Source: Trichomonas vaginalis G3 (Eukaryota; Parabasalia; Trichomonadida; Trichomonadidae). Taken from it: a stretch of 64,000 bases of DNA. The stretch is from assembly GCF_026262505.1 (NCBI RefSeq), contig NC_067204.1, positions 17,090,165-17,154,164 of the forward strand, in the 5' to 3' direction. A model generated the notes under the pieces. That model did no database searches and was not told the DNA's origin. It saw only the letters and a program-made list of their open reading frames with translations. Positions 11,539-21,056 of this stretch are shown here, in pieces (position 1 is the first letter of the stretch; every line of letters begins with the position of its first letter). A program made the position numbers and the translations under genes.

Positions 11539-12357
11539 ATGAATTTTACAAAACCACCGTTACCGTTCTTTGGAAATAAGAGTAGATGTAAAGATATTAT
11601 ATTGAGAGAACTTAAGAAACTACCGAATGGTCTAACATTTGTAGATTTGTTCGGTGGAAGTTTCTATATATCCCATTTGTGCCATATAATATTTCCAGAC
11701 TCAAAGATTATATGCAATGACTTCGACAACTATATGGACCGTCTCAAACATATTCCAGACACAAACAAAATATTGAAAGAGTTAAAAGAAAAGATACCTA
11801 TAGGTAAGATGGAACGTATACCATTAGATAAGAAAAATATTGTGAGAGAGGTTTTGAAAAAAGCAGAATATATAGACTGGGATAGTATATCTGCTAGACT
11901 ATTATATAGTGGTGCTATAAGAGTTCATGACATTGAAACACTTATGTCAAAAGTTTTATATCTTAACTATACAAATGTTTTCAAAGAGGACATAGAAAAA
12001 TATATTGAGGGTATAGAGTTTGTGAGATGTCATTGGACAGATTTGTATGAAAAATATAAAGACAAGGAAAATGTTTTCTTTATAGTGGACCCGCCGTTCT
12101 ATAACACATGGGATTTTCAATACCAAGTAGACTGGACTTTGAGAGACTCTTTAGAAACTTTAGACGTTTTACATAACCATCCATGCTTTTACTTTACATC
12201 CGATAAAAGTGGTTTGGAAACCGTTATGAGATGGTTAGAGGACATACATGACTATGAGTTTAGATATGACAAGATAGAATATGAGAGAGGTCCTATAAAC
12301 TGGAGAAAGTGTCATAACAAAGAAATTTTATTAGTAAGTAAATGTGGTTTGAAATAG
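11539..12357 (+). CDS. D12-class DNA adenine N6-methyltransferase (Polinton part)
   Basis: A 272-residue protein that looks whole. It begins with KPPLPFFGNKSRCKDIIL, the usual D12/Dam opening (normally YxGxK), then the SAM-binding motif LFGGSFYISH near residue 38 and the catalytic DPPFYNTW near residue 180. The family transfers a methyl group from S-adenosylmethionine to N6 of adenine in DNA. It is the outermost gene next to the terminal repeat, with TTTTTATTATTATATATAA just before the ATG. Likely role (inference): marking element DNA, against host defence or to guide replication or packaging. A broken copy lies at 62,234-63,054. Confidence 0.85.
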   Translation: MNFTKPPLPFFGNKSRCKDIILRELKKLPNGLTFVDLFGGSFYISHLCHIIFPDSKIICNDFDNYMDRLKHIPDTNKILKELKEKIPIGKMERIPLDKKNIVREVLKKAEYIDWDSISARLLYSGAIRVHDIETLMSKVLYLNYTNVFKEDIEKYIEGIEFVRCHWTDLYEKYKDKENVFFIVDPPFYNTWDFQYQVDWTLRDSLETLDVLHNHPCFYFTSDKSGLETVMRWLEDIHDYEFRYDKIEYERGPINWRKCHNKEILLVSKCGLK

Positions 12358-12473
12358 GACTACTTGTTTTAGGTTTTTTCCATTGTGTCATTTATTTATT
12401 TGACGTGGCAGAAAGATATAGAGAATATGAAGATGAACCAATGCCTGCAAATGTTCAGCATATGTACTCGTAA
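12342..12473 (+). CDS. Small single-span membrane protein (43 aa)
   Basis: The ATG at 12,342 overlaps the last codons of the methyltransferase. The protein opens with one hydrophobic segment (IGLLVLGFFHCVIYLF) followed by an acidic, Tyr-rich tail (REYEDEPMPANVQ). The right arm has a 44-residue counterpart at 62,116-62,250 whose tail is conserved, which supports real coding. Function unknown; a virion or host membrane protein is possible. Confidence 0.6.
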   Translation: MWFEIGLLVLGFFHCVIYLFDVAERYREYEDEPMPANVQHMYS

Positions 12474-12496
12474 GAGATATTTTTATCTAATATTAA

Positions 12497-12859
12497 ATGG
12501 ACGCACAGAACTTAGCGAATGCACAGCAACCTGGACAACCAAACCCAGAGAATATTCCAAATGAAGTTAGAATACAAACTGCAATGGCAAACTATGGTCA
12601 AGTGCCAACAGATGTACAAATGCAAACTGCCATGTCAAATGACGCTGCGTTAGGTTTGCCACCATGGTATGCAAATATGAGATGGAAAGAGTTTTATACA
12701 AACCCTGAAGTGGGATATAAACAACTTTATGCAGATGACGCGAACACAGGAGTTGACCCAGAGTATGTTTTCTACCAGAGGAGAAATAGAATGTATGAGC
12801 TCCAGTTAAAAAATGCTATGGAACTCAACAGGAAACGTAAGAGACTAGGTGGACATTAG
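12497..12859 (+). CDS. Unknown Polinton protein with internal repeats (120 aa)
   Basis: Looks whole. The N-terminal half is Gln/Asn/Pro-rich and contains two similar blocks (EVRIQTAMANYGQVP and DVQMQTAMSNDAALG). The C-terminal half is charged and basic, ending NRKRKRLGGH. It is preceded by the start motif TTTTTATCTAATATTAA. Sits between two small putative virion proteins, so a structural or DNA-binding role is possible. Family not recognised. A counterpart lies at 61,734-62,093. Confidence 0.7.
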   Translation: MDAQNLANAQQPGQPNPENIPNEVRIQTAMANYGQVPTDVQMQTAMSNDAALGLPPWYANMRWKEFYTNPEVGYKQLYADDANTGVDPEYVFYQRRNRMYELQLKNAMELNRKRKRLGGH

Positions 12860-12877
12860 ATTTTTACATATAGTAAA

Positions 12878-13120
12878 ATGGGTTTCTTTGGAAGAATAGG
12901 AAACTTCTTTCGAAATGTTGGAAGAGGTATATGGAATGGAATAAAAACCGTAGGAAGGGGAGTATGGAACGGAGTCAAAAATATTGGTAAAAGAGTAGGT
13001 CAGTTCGTTGGTATTATACCTAAAGACCCTGAACCAGAAGAACAAGCTCCTGTTATACAACAGCCTGAACCTGCACCACAGTCTAGTTGGCAACCAAATC
13101 CAACACCTCAACCGTATTAA
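12878..13120 (+). CDS. Small amphipathic protein with MGFFG start
   Basis: An 80-residue protein that looks whole. MGFFGRIGNFF gives a glycine at position 2, a possible N-myristoylation site. Three amphipathic repeats follow (RGIWNGIKTVG, RGVWNGVKNIG, KRVGQFVG), then a Pro/Gln/Glu-rich tail. Short amphipathic proteins with bulky hydrophobic repeats are often membrane-active virion components. That role is an inference from composition. Its end converges with the gene ending at 13,125, leaving only 4 bases between. Confidence 0.65.
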   Translation: MGFFGRIGNFFRNVGRGIWNGIKTVGRGVWNGVKNIGKRVGQFVGIIPKDPEPEEQAPVIQQPEPAPQSSWQPNPTPQPY

Positions 13121-13124
13121 AAAA

Positions 13125-13972
13125 TTATATTTTTACCGTTCGATAGTAGTTGTATATGAAACTAAGTTCTAAGTAAAACGCATGGTATAATGGAATTATT
13201 CTTTTTCTTCCATCTGTAGTAAACCATACTTGAAAGTCTGAAATACTTCCACTTGGTGGTTCGTATAACTTTGTAGGTTTTTCGTAAAAGTCATTTGCCA
13301 AGCATAAAAAAGAGTTTTGTGCACCAGAAAATGAAGCATGAACGATAATAGCATCTGAGTCGAAAACATTTTCATATGTTCCATTAGGGTTTTCGACTTC
13401 ATAAAAGTTCGGGTGTACTGGATATTCTGCAGGCTGATTTAACATCCTCAAAAATCTATACCATGCCAAGTTGTTATATTTTGTAGAAATATAAACGTCT
13501 TCTCCAAGGTCTTCTATTCTATTGATTTTAACAGTTGCATTTTTCCTGTCATATATAATATCGAGATGGTACTCTCCTTCGTCAATGTTGTACTGTTTTG
13601 CATATTCGAGATAGATATCGTTTATTTTTTCTTGAAAAGCTTGAAGAGTTGTTTCTAAGTTTACAAGCAAATTCACTTGTAAAAGTTTTCCCTGTTCAAA
13701 TTTCTCATACGTATGTTTTTCTTTGTTATAGTATCGAATTTCAAAAGCGACCGTAAATGGGAAACCATGTATGGCTTCTGAAATGAACTTCATTCTACGA
13801 AAGCCAACAGCTTTTGTGACGGATGGGTCTCTTAGCCATCTCAATGGGTAGTCAAAACGATAGCCTTCATGCTTTACGGTCTCTGTCTCAAACTTTTGAC
13901 CGACATTCGTAAAAAGTTCATCTAATGGTTTAGTTGTAGCAACTCTTGAATTTTTTTTTCTATTGAAAGCAT
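13125..13972 (-). CDS. Capsid-candidate protein with variable centre (Polinton part)
   Basis: Region of about 280 codons that appears broken (few breaks). It is rich in beta-prone sequence, with FSGAQNSFLCLANDFYE and ISDFQVWFTTDGRKRI near the end. Both ends are nearly identical to the right-arm counterpart (60,621-61,468), but the central third is strongly diverged. It is divergent from the tail-fibre gene with 18 bases between starts. A penton or vertex role would fit its place beside the fibre gene, but no family motif proves it. Confidence 0.5.
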
Positions 13973-13990
13973 ATTTTATCTAGAATAAAA
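13973..13990. promoter_or_regulatory. Compact bidirectional start region
   Basis: The 18 bases between two divergent ATGs form a near-palindrome, ATTTTATCTAGAATAAAA. The right arm keeps it at 60,603-60,620. It matches the TTTTTA-YT...TAAA pattern seen before many genes of the element, so it probably serves both genes. Confidence 0.55.
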
Positions 13991-15364
13991 ATGTCGAAAG
14001 AAACAGCGTCTATGAGAGAAATACAACACAACCGACAACTCATTTTGCAAGCTCTAAATAAGAACACAACAAACTTTTCAAACTATTCTAAGATATCTGA
14101 GTCATTGAAAGAAGGAAACTTAAAACTGACGATAAACCCATTGACAGACGAGTTTCTGTTTCAAGACAGTAAGAACCATACTGTTTGTGTAAATCCAACA
14201 AAAGGAACTTTAAACGAGAAGCCTATAAAAGAACTTCTTTTGAAAGCAGATATTGACAACAAAGCTGACAAAGAGTATGTCATTGAAAAAGTTCAAGAAG
14301 AACATGACAGAGCAGATGCAACATATGCAACAAAAGAGGATGTTGAAAAGAAAGCTGACAAAGAGTATGTTGACGATGAGTTAGCATATCTGGCTAGTGG
14401 GTTAGTGAAGAAGGCAGATAAGGAATATGTGGATGAAAAAGACAATGAAATTATAAAAAGGGTTGAATGGTACCATGAACGGACATCGAAGATTTTAGAA
14501 GGTAAAGCCAATACAGGGTGGGTTTCAGGATGTTTAGACCTTAAAGCGGATAAGAACCATACACATACCATTGCAAATATTACAAACTTACAAGAAAAGT
14601 TAGATGGCAAAGCTGACAAGAACCATACACATACCATTGCAAATATTACAAACTTACAAGAAACCTTAAACAGTAAAAGTGACGTTGGACATACACATAA
14701 CTTCTTCTCAACTGTTGGTATAGAAAGTATTTTAGGAACAATTGAAAAAACTGGTGGGGGTGGATTATATTTTAAACCTCCTAACTTTCCAGAAGGTTTA
14801 ACATCGGATAAAGACATTAAATGTAGAAATGTCTATGTCATGGAGGATGAAAACAAAGTTAAATTCACTGCTCAAGATTTATATGATAAAAAAGCTGACA
14901 AAACAGAGCTTCAAACGTTAAAGACAGAAATACTTCAAACACTATATCCTATAGGTTCTATTTATACGTCAATGAACTCTACCAGACCAGAAGTAGTACT
15001 TGGTCTCGGAACTTGGACTCAAATAGTCGACAGGTTTTTGTATTGTGCAAACTCTTCAAAGGAAACAGGTGGAAGTAAAACGATTTCAGGTGCAAATTTA
15101 CCTGCGCACAGTCACTACATAGATTTAAGTACAACTAACGCAGGTTGGCATAGTCATAGATATTGGGATTGGTCATCAATGACAAAAGGTAAAGGATATG
15201 ATGTTAAAAACAACGTTAAGTTTGCTATAGATTGTTACTGGAGTAACACTGAGGGAGGAGGAAACCATATACATCGCGTTTCAGGGTATACGCAAACAAC
15301 GGGACAAAGTAAAGACTACATGCCACCTTACATGACAGTTTACGCATGGTATAGAAATGCTTAG
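13991..15364 (+). CDS. Phage-like tail-fibre / receptor-binding protein
   Basis: A 457-residue protein that looks whole. Residues 1-75 form an N-terminal domain. A stalk of repeats follows (KADKEYVDE, and the pair NHTHTIANITNLQE), typical of trimeric phage fibres. The C-terminal domain from about residue 315 reads LYPIGSIYTSMNSTRP...GLGTWTQIVDRFLY, then LPAHSHYI, HSHRYW, NHIHRV and MPPYMTVYAWYR. This is the tail-collar/short-fibre tip type in which His-x-His pairs bind metal in phage T4 fibres. Likely role: surface adhesion. It overlaps the integrase stop by 3-4 bases. Probable old transfer from a bacteriophage (inference). The right-arm counterpart at 59,372-60,602 is broken and has a different stalk. 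Confidence 0.8.
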   Translation: MSKETASMREIQHNRQLILQALNKNTTNFSNYSKISESLKEGNLKLTINPLTDEFLFQDSKNHTVCVNPTKGTLNEKPIKELLLKADIDNKADKEYVIEKVQEEHDRADATYATKEDVEKKADKEYVDDELAYLASGLVKKADKEYVDEKDNEIIKRVEWYHERTSKILEGKANTGWVSGCLDLKADKNHTHTIANITNLQEKLDGKADKNHTHTIANITNLQETLNSKSDVGHTHNFFSTVGIESILGTIEKTGGGGLYFKPPNFPEGLTSDKDIKCRNVYVMEDENKVKFTAQDLYDKKADKTELQTLKTEILQTLYPIGSIYTSMNSTRPEVVLGLGTWTQIVDRFLYCANSSKETGGSKTISGANLPAHSHYIDLSTTNAGWHSHRYWDWSSMTKGKGYDVKNNVKFAIDCYWSNTEGGGNHIHRVSGYTQTTGQSKDYMPPYMTVYAWYRNA

Positions 15365-16318
15365 TCGTCATTTTCAACTTCTTTAGCATATTCGTCAGGA
15401 GTTGTCTTATATTTGTTAGGAACTGTCTTTGAAAGTATACCACCTTGAACTTTGACAAGTTTGAAACGAGGTCTGACAATAGTAGTTTTATCTTCTGCTT
15501 GCAGTGTGTACATTTTGCCATGTTTGCCTAAAACTTCATAATATTCTCTTGTATACTTTCTTCTATTTTTACGAACACGAATGCGAGTACCTGTCGAGTT
15601 CCCATTGTTGTCATAGTCAATAGTATTTTCATATGGGTCGCGTTTGGGTATTTCTATTTTTACTTTGTCACCTTTCTTAAGTTTGAAGCCTGGCATTCTT
15701 TCTTGTTTGTCTCTTTTGACTAAACTATTAAATATATAGTCTTTCTCTAAGTCAGGGTTGTTTTTCATTTCTTCGGGGGAGTGGTTTCCCAAACCTTTTT
15801 TTTACGGCTATTGTAAATATTTAAAACTTGTCTCATCTTTGCCATGGAGAAGTGTCTATATTTGTCGTCATATGACATTTCATTTGCTTCACCACCTTGT
15901 GGTTGATTTAAGTCTCTTAAGATTTTTATACAACTGTCAATGACACCAAGAGCAGAATGGTTTTGGTCGACAATGAAATATTGGTTTACATTTTTTGAAC
16001 GCAGATAGTTTTTAATATCGTCTGATTTGAAAGAACTTTCACAGTCAGATGTCAGTTTTGTTGGATGGTATTTGTCAACAAATATTGTCAAAGCAGTTTT
16101 CACATCTAAAATATTTTTGGACCATAATGGTATGGCTTCACAGTATCTTGTGTTTTGACCGACAAATATTAGCCAGTATGGTGGTCCATCTTCTCTATAC
16201 CTCGGAATGTTTTCCAAGATATCCATAAACCAAGCATTTGGTGTTGAACTAAAGATTTTTACCATGAGTGCTTTTTTGTTGCTTTAGAAACATACGGGTC
16301 CTTGTTTGAATTCGTCAT
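15361..16318 (-). CDS. Retroviral-type (rve) integrase of Polinton (broken)
   Basis: Region of about 320 codons, broken (one or two breaks). The RNase-H-like DDE core is visible: NAWFMDILENIPRY with the first acidic residue, then KLTSDCESSFKSDDI with the second, then HSALGVIDSCIKILRDL. The C-terminal part (KKGDKVKIEIPKRDPYENT, then RPRFKLVKVQGG) resembles the SH3/chromo-like end of Maverick integrases. The family cuts and joins element ends into host DNA. It starts 17 bases from the divergent gene at 16,336. Counterpart at 58,417-59,375. Confidence 0.85.
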
Positions 16319-16335
16319 TTTTTACCCTATAAGAA

Positions 16336-16748
16336 ATGGTTTATTTGGCGCATTAGCAGGAGTTGCATCCAGATTTTTACCCGCAGTGGGAACAATAGCC
16401 AGAGGTGTATTTGGAGTTGGAAGGAAGATTTTGAGTACATTAGGTATACTTAAAGAGAAAGCACAACCTATTATACAAACTGTACAGAAAGGTTGGGATG
16501 TAGCACGAGATGCAACAAATCTTATTCCAAATCCTGAAACAAGAGGAAAAGTTCAAGGATGGATGGACAATGTAGGAAGACAAGCAGGAAACTATTATAA
16601 CAAAGCAAATGACTACTATAACCAAGCAGGACACTATATGGACCAAGGTGAAAGATTCTTTAACAGAGGATATAACCATGCACAACAATGGGTAAACAAT
16701 AACCAACCTCAACCCCTCAAACGTGGGGAATGTAAAGTTTTTTACTGA
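16336..16748 (+). CDS. Amphipathic MGLFG-type putative virion protein
   Basis: About 119-137 residues. The start is best seen in the right arm (MGLFGALAGVASRFLP). A hydrophobic glycine-rich N-terminus is followed by an amphipathic helix (WDVARDATNLIPNPETRG) and a Tyr/Asn/Gln-rich C-terminus (NYYNKANDYYNQAGHYMDQG). Gly2 could be myristoylated. The design recalls membrane-lytic minor capsid proteins, an analogy not a homology claim. The left and right copies differ near the C-terminus. Confidence 0.55.
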
Positions 16749-16754
16749 GATGAA

Positions 16755-16907
16755 ATGAACAATACAGCATTGAGACAAATGGGTTCAAGATGGATTTGTC
16801 GACTTCCAGCAGTTACACCACGTGTTTGTCAAGTTCTTCCTATACCTCAGGAAGTTTTAGACCGACTTAAAAAACCTAAACAACCAGTTGAAAACAAACC
16901 AAACTAA
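16755..16907 (+). CDS. Small basic protein (50 aa)
   Basis: A short whole-looking frame beginning MNNTALRQMGSRWICRLP and ending PKQPVENKPN, preceded by TTTTTTACTGAGATGAA. The same start motif precedes the next gene. The right-arm version (about 57,829-57,981) is nearly the same protein, so the frame is conserved. Function unknown. Confidence 0.6.
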   Translation: MNNTALRQMGSRWICRLPAVTPRVCQVLPIPQEVLDRLKKPKQPVENKPN

Positions 16908-16926
16908 AATTTTTTACTGAGATGAA

Positions 16927-17509
16927 ATGACCGAAGAAGTTGAAACGGTAGATTTGACACCACAAACAAAAAGTTCAGAACCATTGTCAAAACCTGTCAA
17001 AGAACTTACCGATGAAGAGAAAAATTCAATAATAGAAAGTGCCAGGTCTGGAAATACAAACCCCAACTATAAAGTCACTTTTCATAGAAATGGAACGGCT
17101 AGTATCTCAAAAAGAAACAGACTCTCACAAATAAAATATTGAAGTCTGAAGGAGCTTTCGAGACAACAGATGGAAAAGTTTACTTCACTGACCAACAGTT
17201 CATTATAGAACATCTCATTGACTTAGAGTCGAAATATTCTAAACTTTACAACAAACACAAAAAGTTGAAAGGAAAACAAAACAAATGGCATATGATATTT
17301 ATGAAGATGTTGACGACACAACTGTTCCTGCAAGTGAAGTAAAGTCAGAGGAACCGAAAAGTGACGAAAAACCGATAGAAGAAGAAAAACCAAAAACTGA
17401 AGATAAACCAAAACCAAAGTTTAGTTTCCAAACTAAACCAAGTCAACCTTCATTAGCTGGTATGGGTTGGCGTCAAAGACTTATGGCAGCAGGCGGTTAT
17501 GTAAAGTAA
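16927..17509 (+). CDS. Acidic/lysine-rich Polinton protein (broken)
   Basis: Region of about 190 codons, broken (few breaks), just upstream of the polymerase. It has an acidic Thr/Ser/Pro-rich N-terminus, a middle with HLIDLESKYSKLYNKHKKLKGK that looks helical, an acidic linker, and a conserved end SLAGMGWRQRLMAAGG. Its position before the polymerase could suit a terminal-protein or scaffold role, but nothing in the sequence proves either. Counterpart 57,222-57,805. Confidence 0.5.
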
Positions 17510-17540
17510 AGAAAAAAAATATTTTTTTATTTTTATAAAA

Positions 17541-19697
17541 ATGCCCCCATATAGAATGGATAGAAAGTCTGCTAGAATAAAAGCAGAGTTACAAAGATAT
17601 GGTTGGAGAGTTTCGAAGAAGTTTAAATATAGGAAGGGAAGACCCATAAAAGTCTATGACAAATTGTCTGGTCTTCGCTACGAAATGGATTTGGAAACAG
17701 CACGTGCCAATTATCCAAACAGACTAGAGAGGTTAGAAGAAGAACGTCTTATGGACATGCCTTTCGATGTTAGTGAACCTCAAGTTGAAGGACACGACGG
17801 CTTTGCCAGATTCTACTGGAAACATGACGAACAATTGCATCCTTTGAGAAGGAAAAAAGGTAGTGCAGAGGATGGTCATGCTCCCATGGAAAGAACAAGA
17901 TATGCATATGAAAAGTATCGTGAAGTTAGAAGTCAAATTACATCTGGTCGAACCTTTACAGTAAACTTTGACGAAGGAAAGAACAAAGAAGGCTTCATGG
18001 GTGTACTTGCTGCAATTCAAGACGGAAATAAGAAAGGACACAATCTCAGATTGACCATAAACGGATTTGGATGGTCACATTTACTATGCAAATGGCAATG
18101 AACAAACAGCTGCAAAACTTCTTGACGCTTTCAAGACTACAAAGAGAGAACAAATGGTTGACTCCGACTCAGACATTTTGAATGCAATTGAAGGAATTGC
18201 AAGTGTCAAGTTCGAATGGTACCAACCTAACCCTCAAGCAGTCAGACAACATGCTGGATACTTCCCGTTCATAAATAAGTCTGACATTGACTTGACAAGG
18301 TATGGAATTTACAATTCAATTGAAACAATTGTCAATGAACCTTGTATTCTTACATGTCTCAGGAACTCTGGTCTTGTTTCAGAAGAGAAGATGAAGTATC
18401 TTGAGTCATGTGTGAAGACAAGGTACATTCTCAGAGGTCAATTGGCAAAAAATTGCACCGTTGGCAAATGTCAATATCCGAGTCAACATACCTACAGCTA
18501 AAGGTTCTTCACATGACGACTATGTTGTTGAGTTCAATTTACCATGGTTGAAGATTGCAATTGTCCACAACCACTTCATGTTGAACGAAAGTCTTACAAA
18601 CCCACCATTGTTCGGAAAAGGCAAGTGCAACATTGTCAGAGCTGTAAACATTCTTTTCGAGAAAGGTTTGTTGGAACCAATTCCAGATGACAAGCTGACA
18701 GAAACTTTTGTACCAAAAGACGAAACAAACTTTTCATTGTTAGCAAGACCAAAAGTTGTTCCAGACAAAGTTCTAGTACAAAAGAAGTACACAATTCCAA
18801 AAGGAGTTGGATTGTTCGGATACCAACCTGAACCAGAAGAACTTCCAATGAGGTTGCAAGAACTTCAAGATGCTATAAACAAACTTCCATTGAGACATCC
18901 AATTGACGTCAAATTGTATTGGAGAGCATCTGAGTTAGGTCAGAAGGTTTTATATGAAACAGGTTGCTTCGACGATGTTTATGAGATAACAGGAGAAGTT
19001 TCTCAGAAGATAAGAGACTCACTTGAATTTCCACAAACTGGACCAATTGGTTGCGACAAGTTCGACTCAGATGAAAAGATATACTATGTCGACCTTAACG
19101 CTGCATACATGAGGTTTGTCCAATATATTCGACTGGAATTCCAAACGAAGATGGTGAGTTCCCGGGAAGGAACTATACAGTTGGAAAAGTCATACAACAA
19201 CTGTATGATATTAGGAAAGCTTCAAACCCCAAACTTGCAATGACACTCAAATTGCTTATGAATTCGACATGGGGATATTCCATTAAGAAACCTCAAGAGA
19301 TGAAGAGTAAACATTATGAGAAGCGACAACTTTGTTGAAAGGTTTTCTCCTTTTGTTTTGAAGTACGAATTCACTCAAGGTCAAAGTGGCTTAGTAACCA
19401 CATTAAAACCTATTGTCGAACATTGGTCTTACCCTCAGTTCGCAAAAGCAGTCCTTGACAACTACAACAAATTCTTCTCCGAAGTCAAATCGAAAGTTGT
19501 GGTTTACTATGAGAAACATTGACGCACTCATGACGAACGAAGAAGGCTATAACAAACTCATTGAAATGGGAATGGTCGGTGAAAAGATGGGCTGTTTTAA
19601 GCTAGATAAGGTATTTTCCGAAGTTCATGTCCTCTCCAAGCGTAAGTACTGGGGCATACTTGAAGACGGCACAGAAATAAAACATTGCATGAAGTAA
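17541..19697 (+). CDS. Protein-primed family-B DNA polymerase, lineage 1 (broken)
   Basis: Region of about 720 codons, broken (several breaks). Recognised parts: motif A-like YYVDLNAAYMRFVQYI, motif B-like LLMNSTWGYSIKK, and a motif C-like stretch NIDALMTNEEGYNKL followed by a conserved end (KYWGILEDGTEIKHCMK). This enzyme copies the element from its ends using a protein primer in the Polinton family. The N-terminal part (MPPYRMDRKSARIK, VEGHDGFARFYWKHDEQ) is unusual. It is quite different from the second polymerase in the core (36,174-38,006). Counterpart 55,047-57,192. Confidence 0.75.
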
Positions 19698-20000
19698 AAA
19701 ATTTTTATTCGAATTTGAATTAAAATGTGGGAATTCTTGGGAACGGGAAAGGCTTATTTACTTGAGGAACAGGTAAAGGTGGTGGAGGTGGAGGTGGTGG
19801 CAACCAGTCCATTTTATATTCCTTCCTAGCTAATTTCCGTTTAATTTCATGGTCGCCCTCGGAGTCTTTGAATCGGAACAGGTCGAGTTACACCATTCTT
19901 GGTCTCAAACTCATATATAACCTGTTTGTTCTGTATTTTTCGTCGACTATGGCACGAGACACAAACATTGACCAAAACGGAACAAAAAGTGTCATTTCGG
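19698..20000 (-). other. Small minus-strand gene region with left-arm proline-rich extension
   Basis: Converges with the polymerase. In the right arm the same place encodes a short peptide on the opposite strand (KQVIYEFETKNGVTRPV). The left arm has 153 extra bases (19,721-19,873) between two TTTGAAT copies; they read on the minus strand as a proline-run tail (WLPPPPPPPPLPVPQ). Either an insertion on the left or a repeat-mediated loss on the right. Confidence 0.4.
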
Positions 20001-20264
20001 ATGGTCACGCAGCCAATCGCATTCGAGCACTTCGAAGAAGCCTTACGTTCCAAGGGAGAGGGTGTCTGGTGCAAGGCAGAGGTCATGAAACTCTACGAGC
20101 AGTACATCCTCAATGCCTGGGAGGACAAATCGTCCTTGGATTGGCAATTCTACCAACTCCTCTGGGACGACCTCCTACGCAACTGGGATAACGAAAGAGC
20201 CCAATTCAAAGGTCGGGAACTAATTTTGCAAATTACCCTTAATTTAACATACTTATCCAAATAA
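20001..20264 (+). CDS. Small conserved Polinton protein (87 aa)
   Basis: Looks whole in both arms (right counterpart 54,645-54,908). Begins MVTQPIAFEHFEEALRSKG. It is rich in Trp and acidic residues (WEDKSSLDWQFYQLLWDDLL) and probably all-helical. No membrane segment. Conservation of length and sequence in both arms makes it a real gene. Function unknown. Confidence 0.65.
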   Translation: MVTQPIAFEHFEEALRSKGEGVWCKAEVMKLYEQYILNAWEDKSSLDWQFYQLLWDDLLRNWDNERAQFKGRELILQITLNLTYLSK

Positions 20265-20313
20265 ACACCTAAATTTACTTGGGGTTTCCCCCTAAAATAA
20301 AATTTTTTTACTC

Positions 20314-21024
20314 TTAGAACCACTCGAGGTTCTCCTTACGGTTGTTGAGCTTGTCACCGTCAATGTGTCTGACCCTCGTCTTCTTGTCTGGATTTGGAAC
20401 CCATTGAATTGCGACAAGCTTGCCCATGGAGATTGAACCGCGATTCCGAAGGTTAAGGTTCAAGTGTCCCAAGTTGTTGAGGACTGGGGTAAGAACCTTG
20501 CCTGTCTCCTTGTTGCGGATTTGGTATGGGTAGGGTTGGGAAATTTCGTAAGCGTCATCGGCAACAAGGGTTGCCCAAACTTCCTCTTCTTCGTGTTTCT
20601 CTTCTTCATCTTCTTCCTCTTCTTCTTCGTGTTTCTTTTCTTCCTCTTCTTCCTCGACAATTCCTTCTTCAATTTGGTACTCACGAAGTACGGTGTTGCA
20701 TGTTCTGTCCTTTCCGAGTACCTTCCAGATGGCGTCTATCTCTTCGAAGAAACGGTAGATGAGTCTGGCAAGGTCTCGGTTCTCTCTCTCGTAATTGCGC
20801 AAGGTTTCCGTGAAATCGTTCAGGCATTTCTCATTGGAAGCTTGGTTCATGAGGACATCGGCTTTGAGATTGGTCATCTCTGTCATAAGACTACTTTGGA
20901 GAGTCTTAATGGTGTTTGTCAGATGAGCTTTCAATTGGGCAATTTGAATTTGAACTGGGCGCTTGTCTGGCAACCTTGAAAGGACATCTGCTATTGTGTT
21001 CGGCTTCGGTGCTTGTTCGGACAT
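20314..21024 (-). CDS. HNH-type nuclease-like protein with coiled coil
   Basis: A 236-residue protein that looks whole. Residues 1-110 are helical/coiled (QLKAHLTNTIKTLQSSLM). A long Glu/Lys run occupies about 120-148. The C-terminal 85 residues resemble NUMOD4/HNH homing-endonuclease modules: YEISQPYPYQIRNKETGK, then MGKLVAIQWVPNP and the end VRHIDGDKLNNRKENLEWF. The His-Ile-Asp/Asn-xx-Asn pattern is the HNH metal-binding core. Free-standing, not in an intron. Possible roles: DNA nicking for recombination or a freeloading homing gene. Counterpart at 53,895-54,595 is broken. Confidence 0.7.
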   Translation of the reverse strand: MSEQAPKPNTIADVLSRLPDKRPVQIQIAQLKAHLTNTIKTLQSSLMTEMTNLKADVLMNQASNEKCLNDFTETLRNYERENRDLARLIYRFFEEIDAIWKVLGKDRTCNTVLREYQIEEGIVEEEEEEKKHEEEEEEDEEEKHEEEEVWATLVADDAYEISQPYPYQIRNKETGKVLTPVLNNLGHLNLNLRNRGSISMGKLVAIQWVPNPDKKTRVRHIDGDKLNNRKENLEWF

Positions 21025-21056
21025 CGAAAAAATGAAGTGGTTTGAGAATGGCGGTT

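Noticed and set aside
13991-15364. Bacterial or phage contamination
   Set aside because: The fibre gene lies within a continuous Polinton arm and has a diverged counterpart in the other arm.
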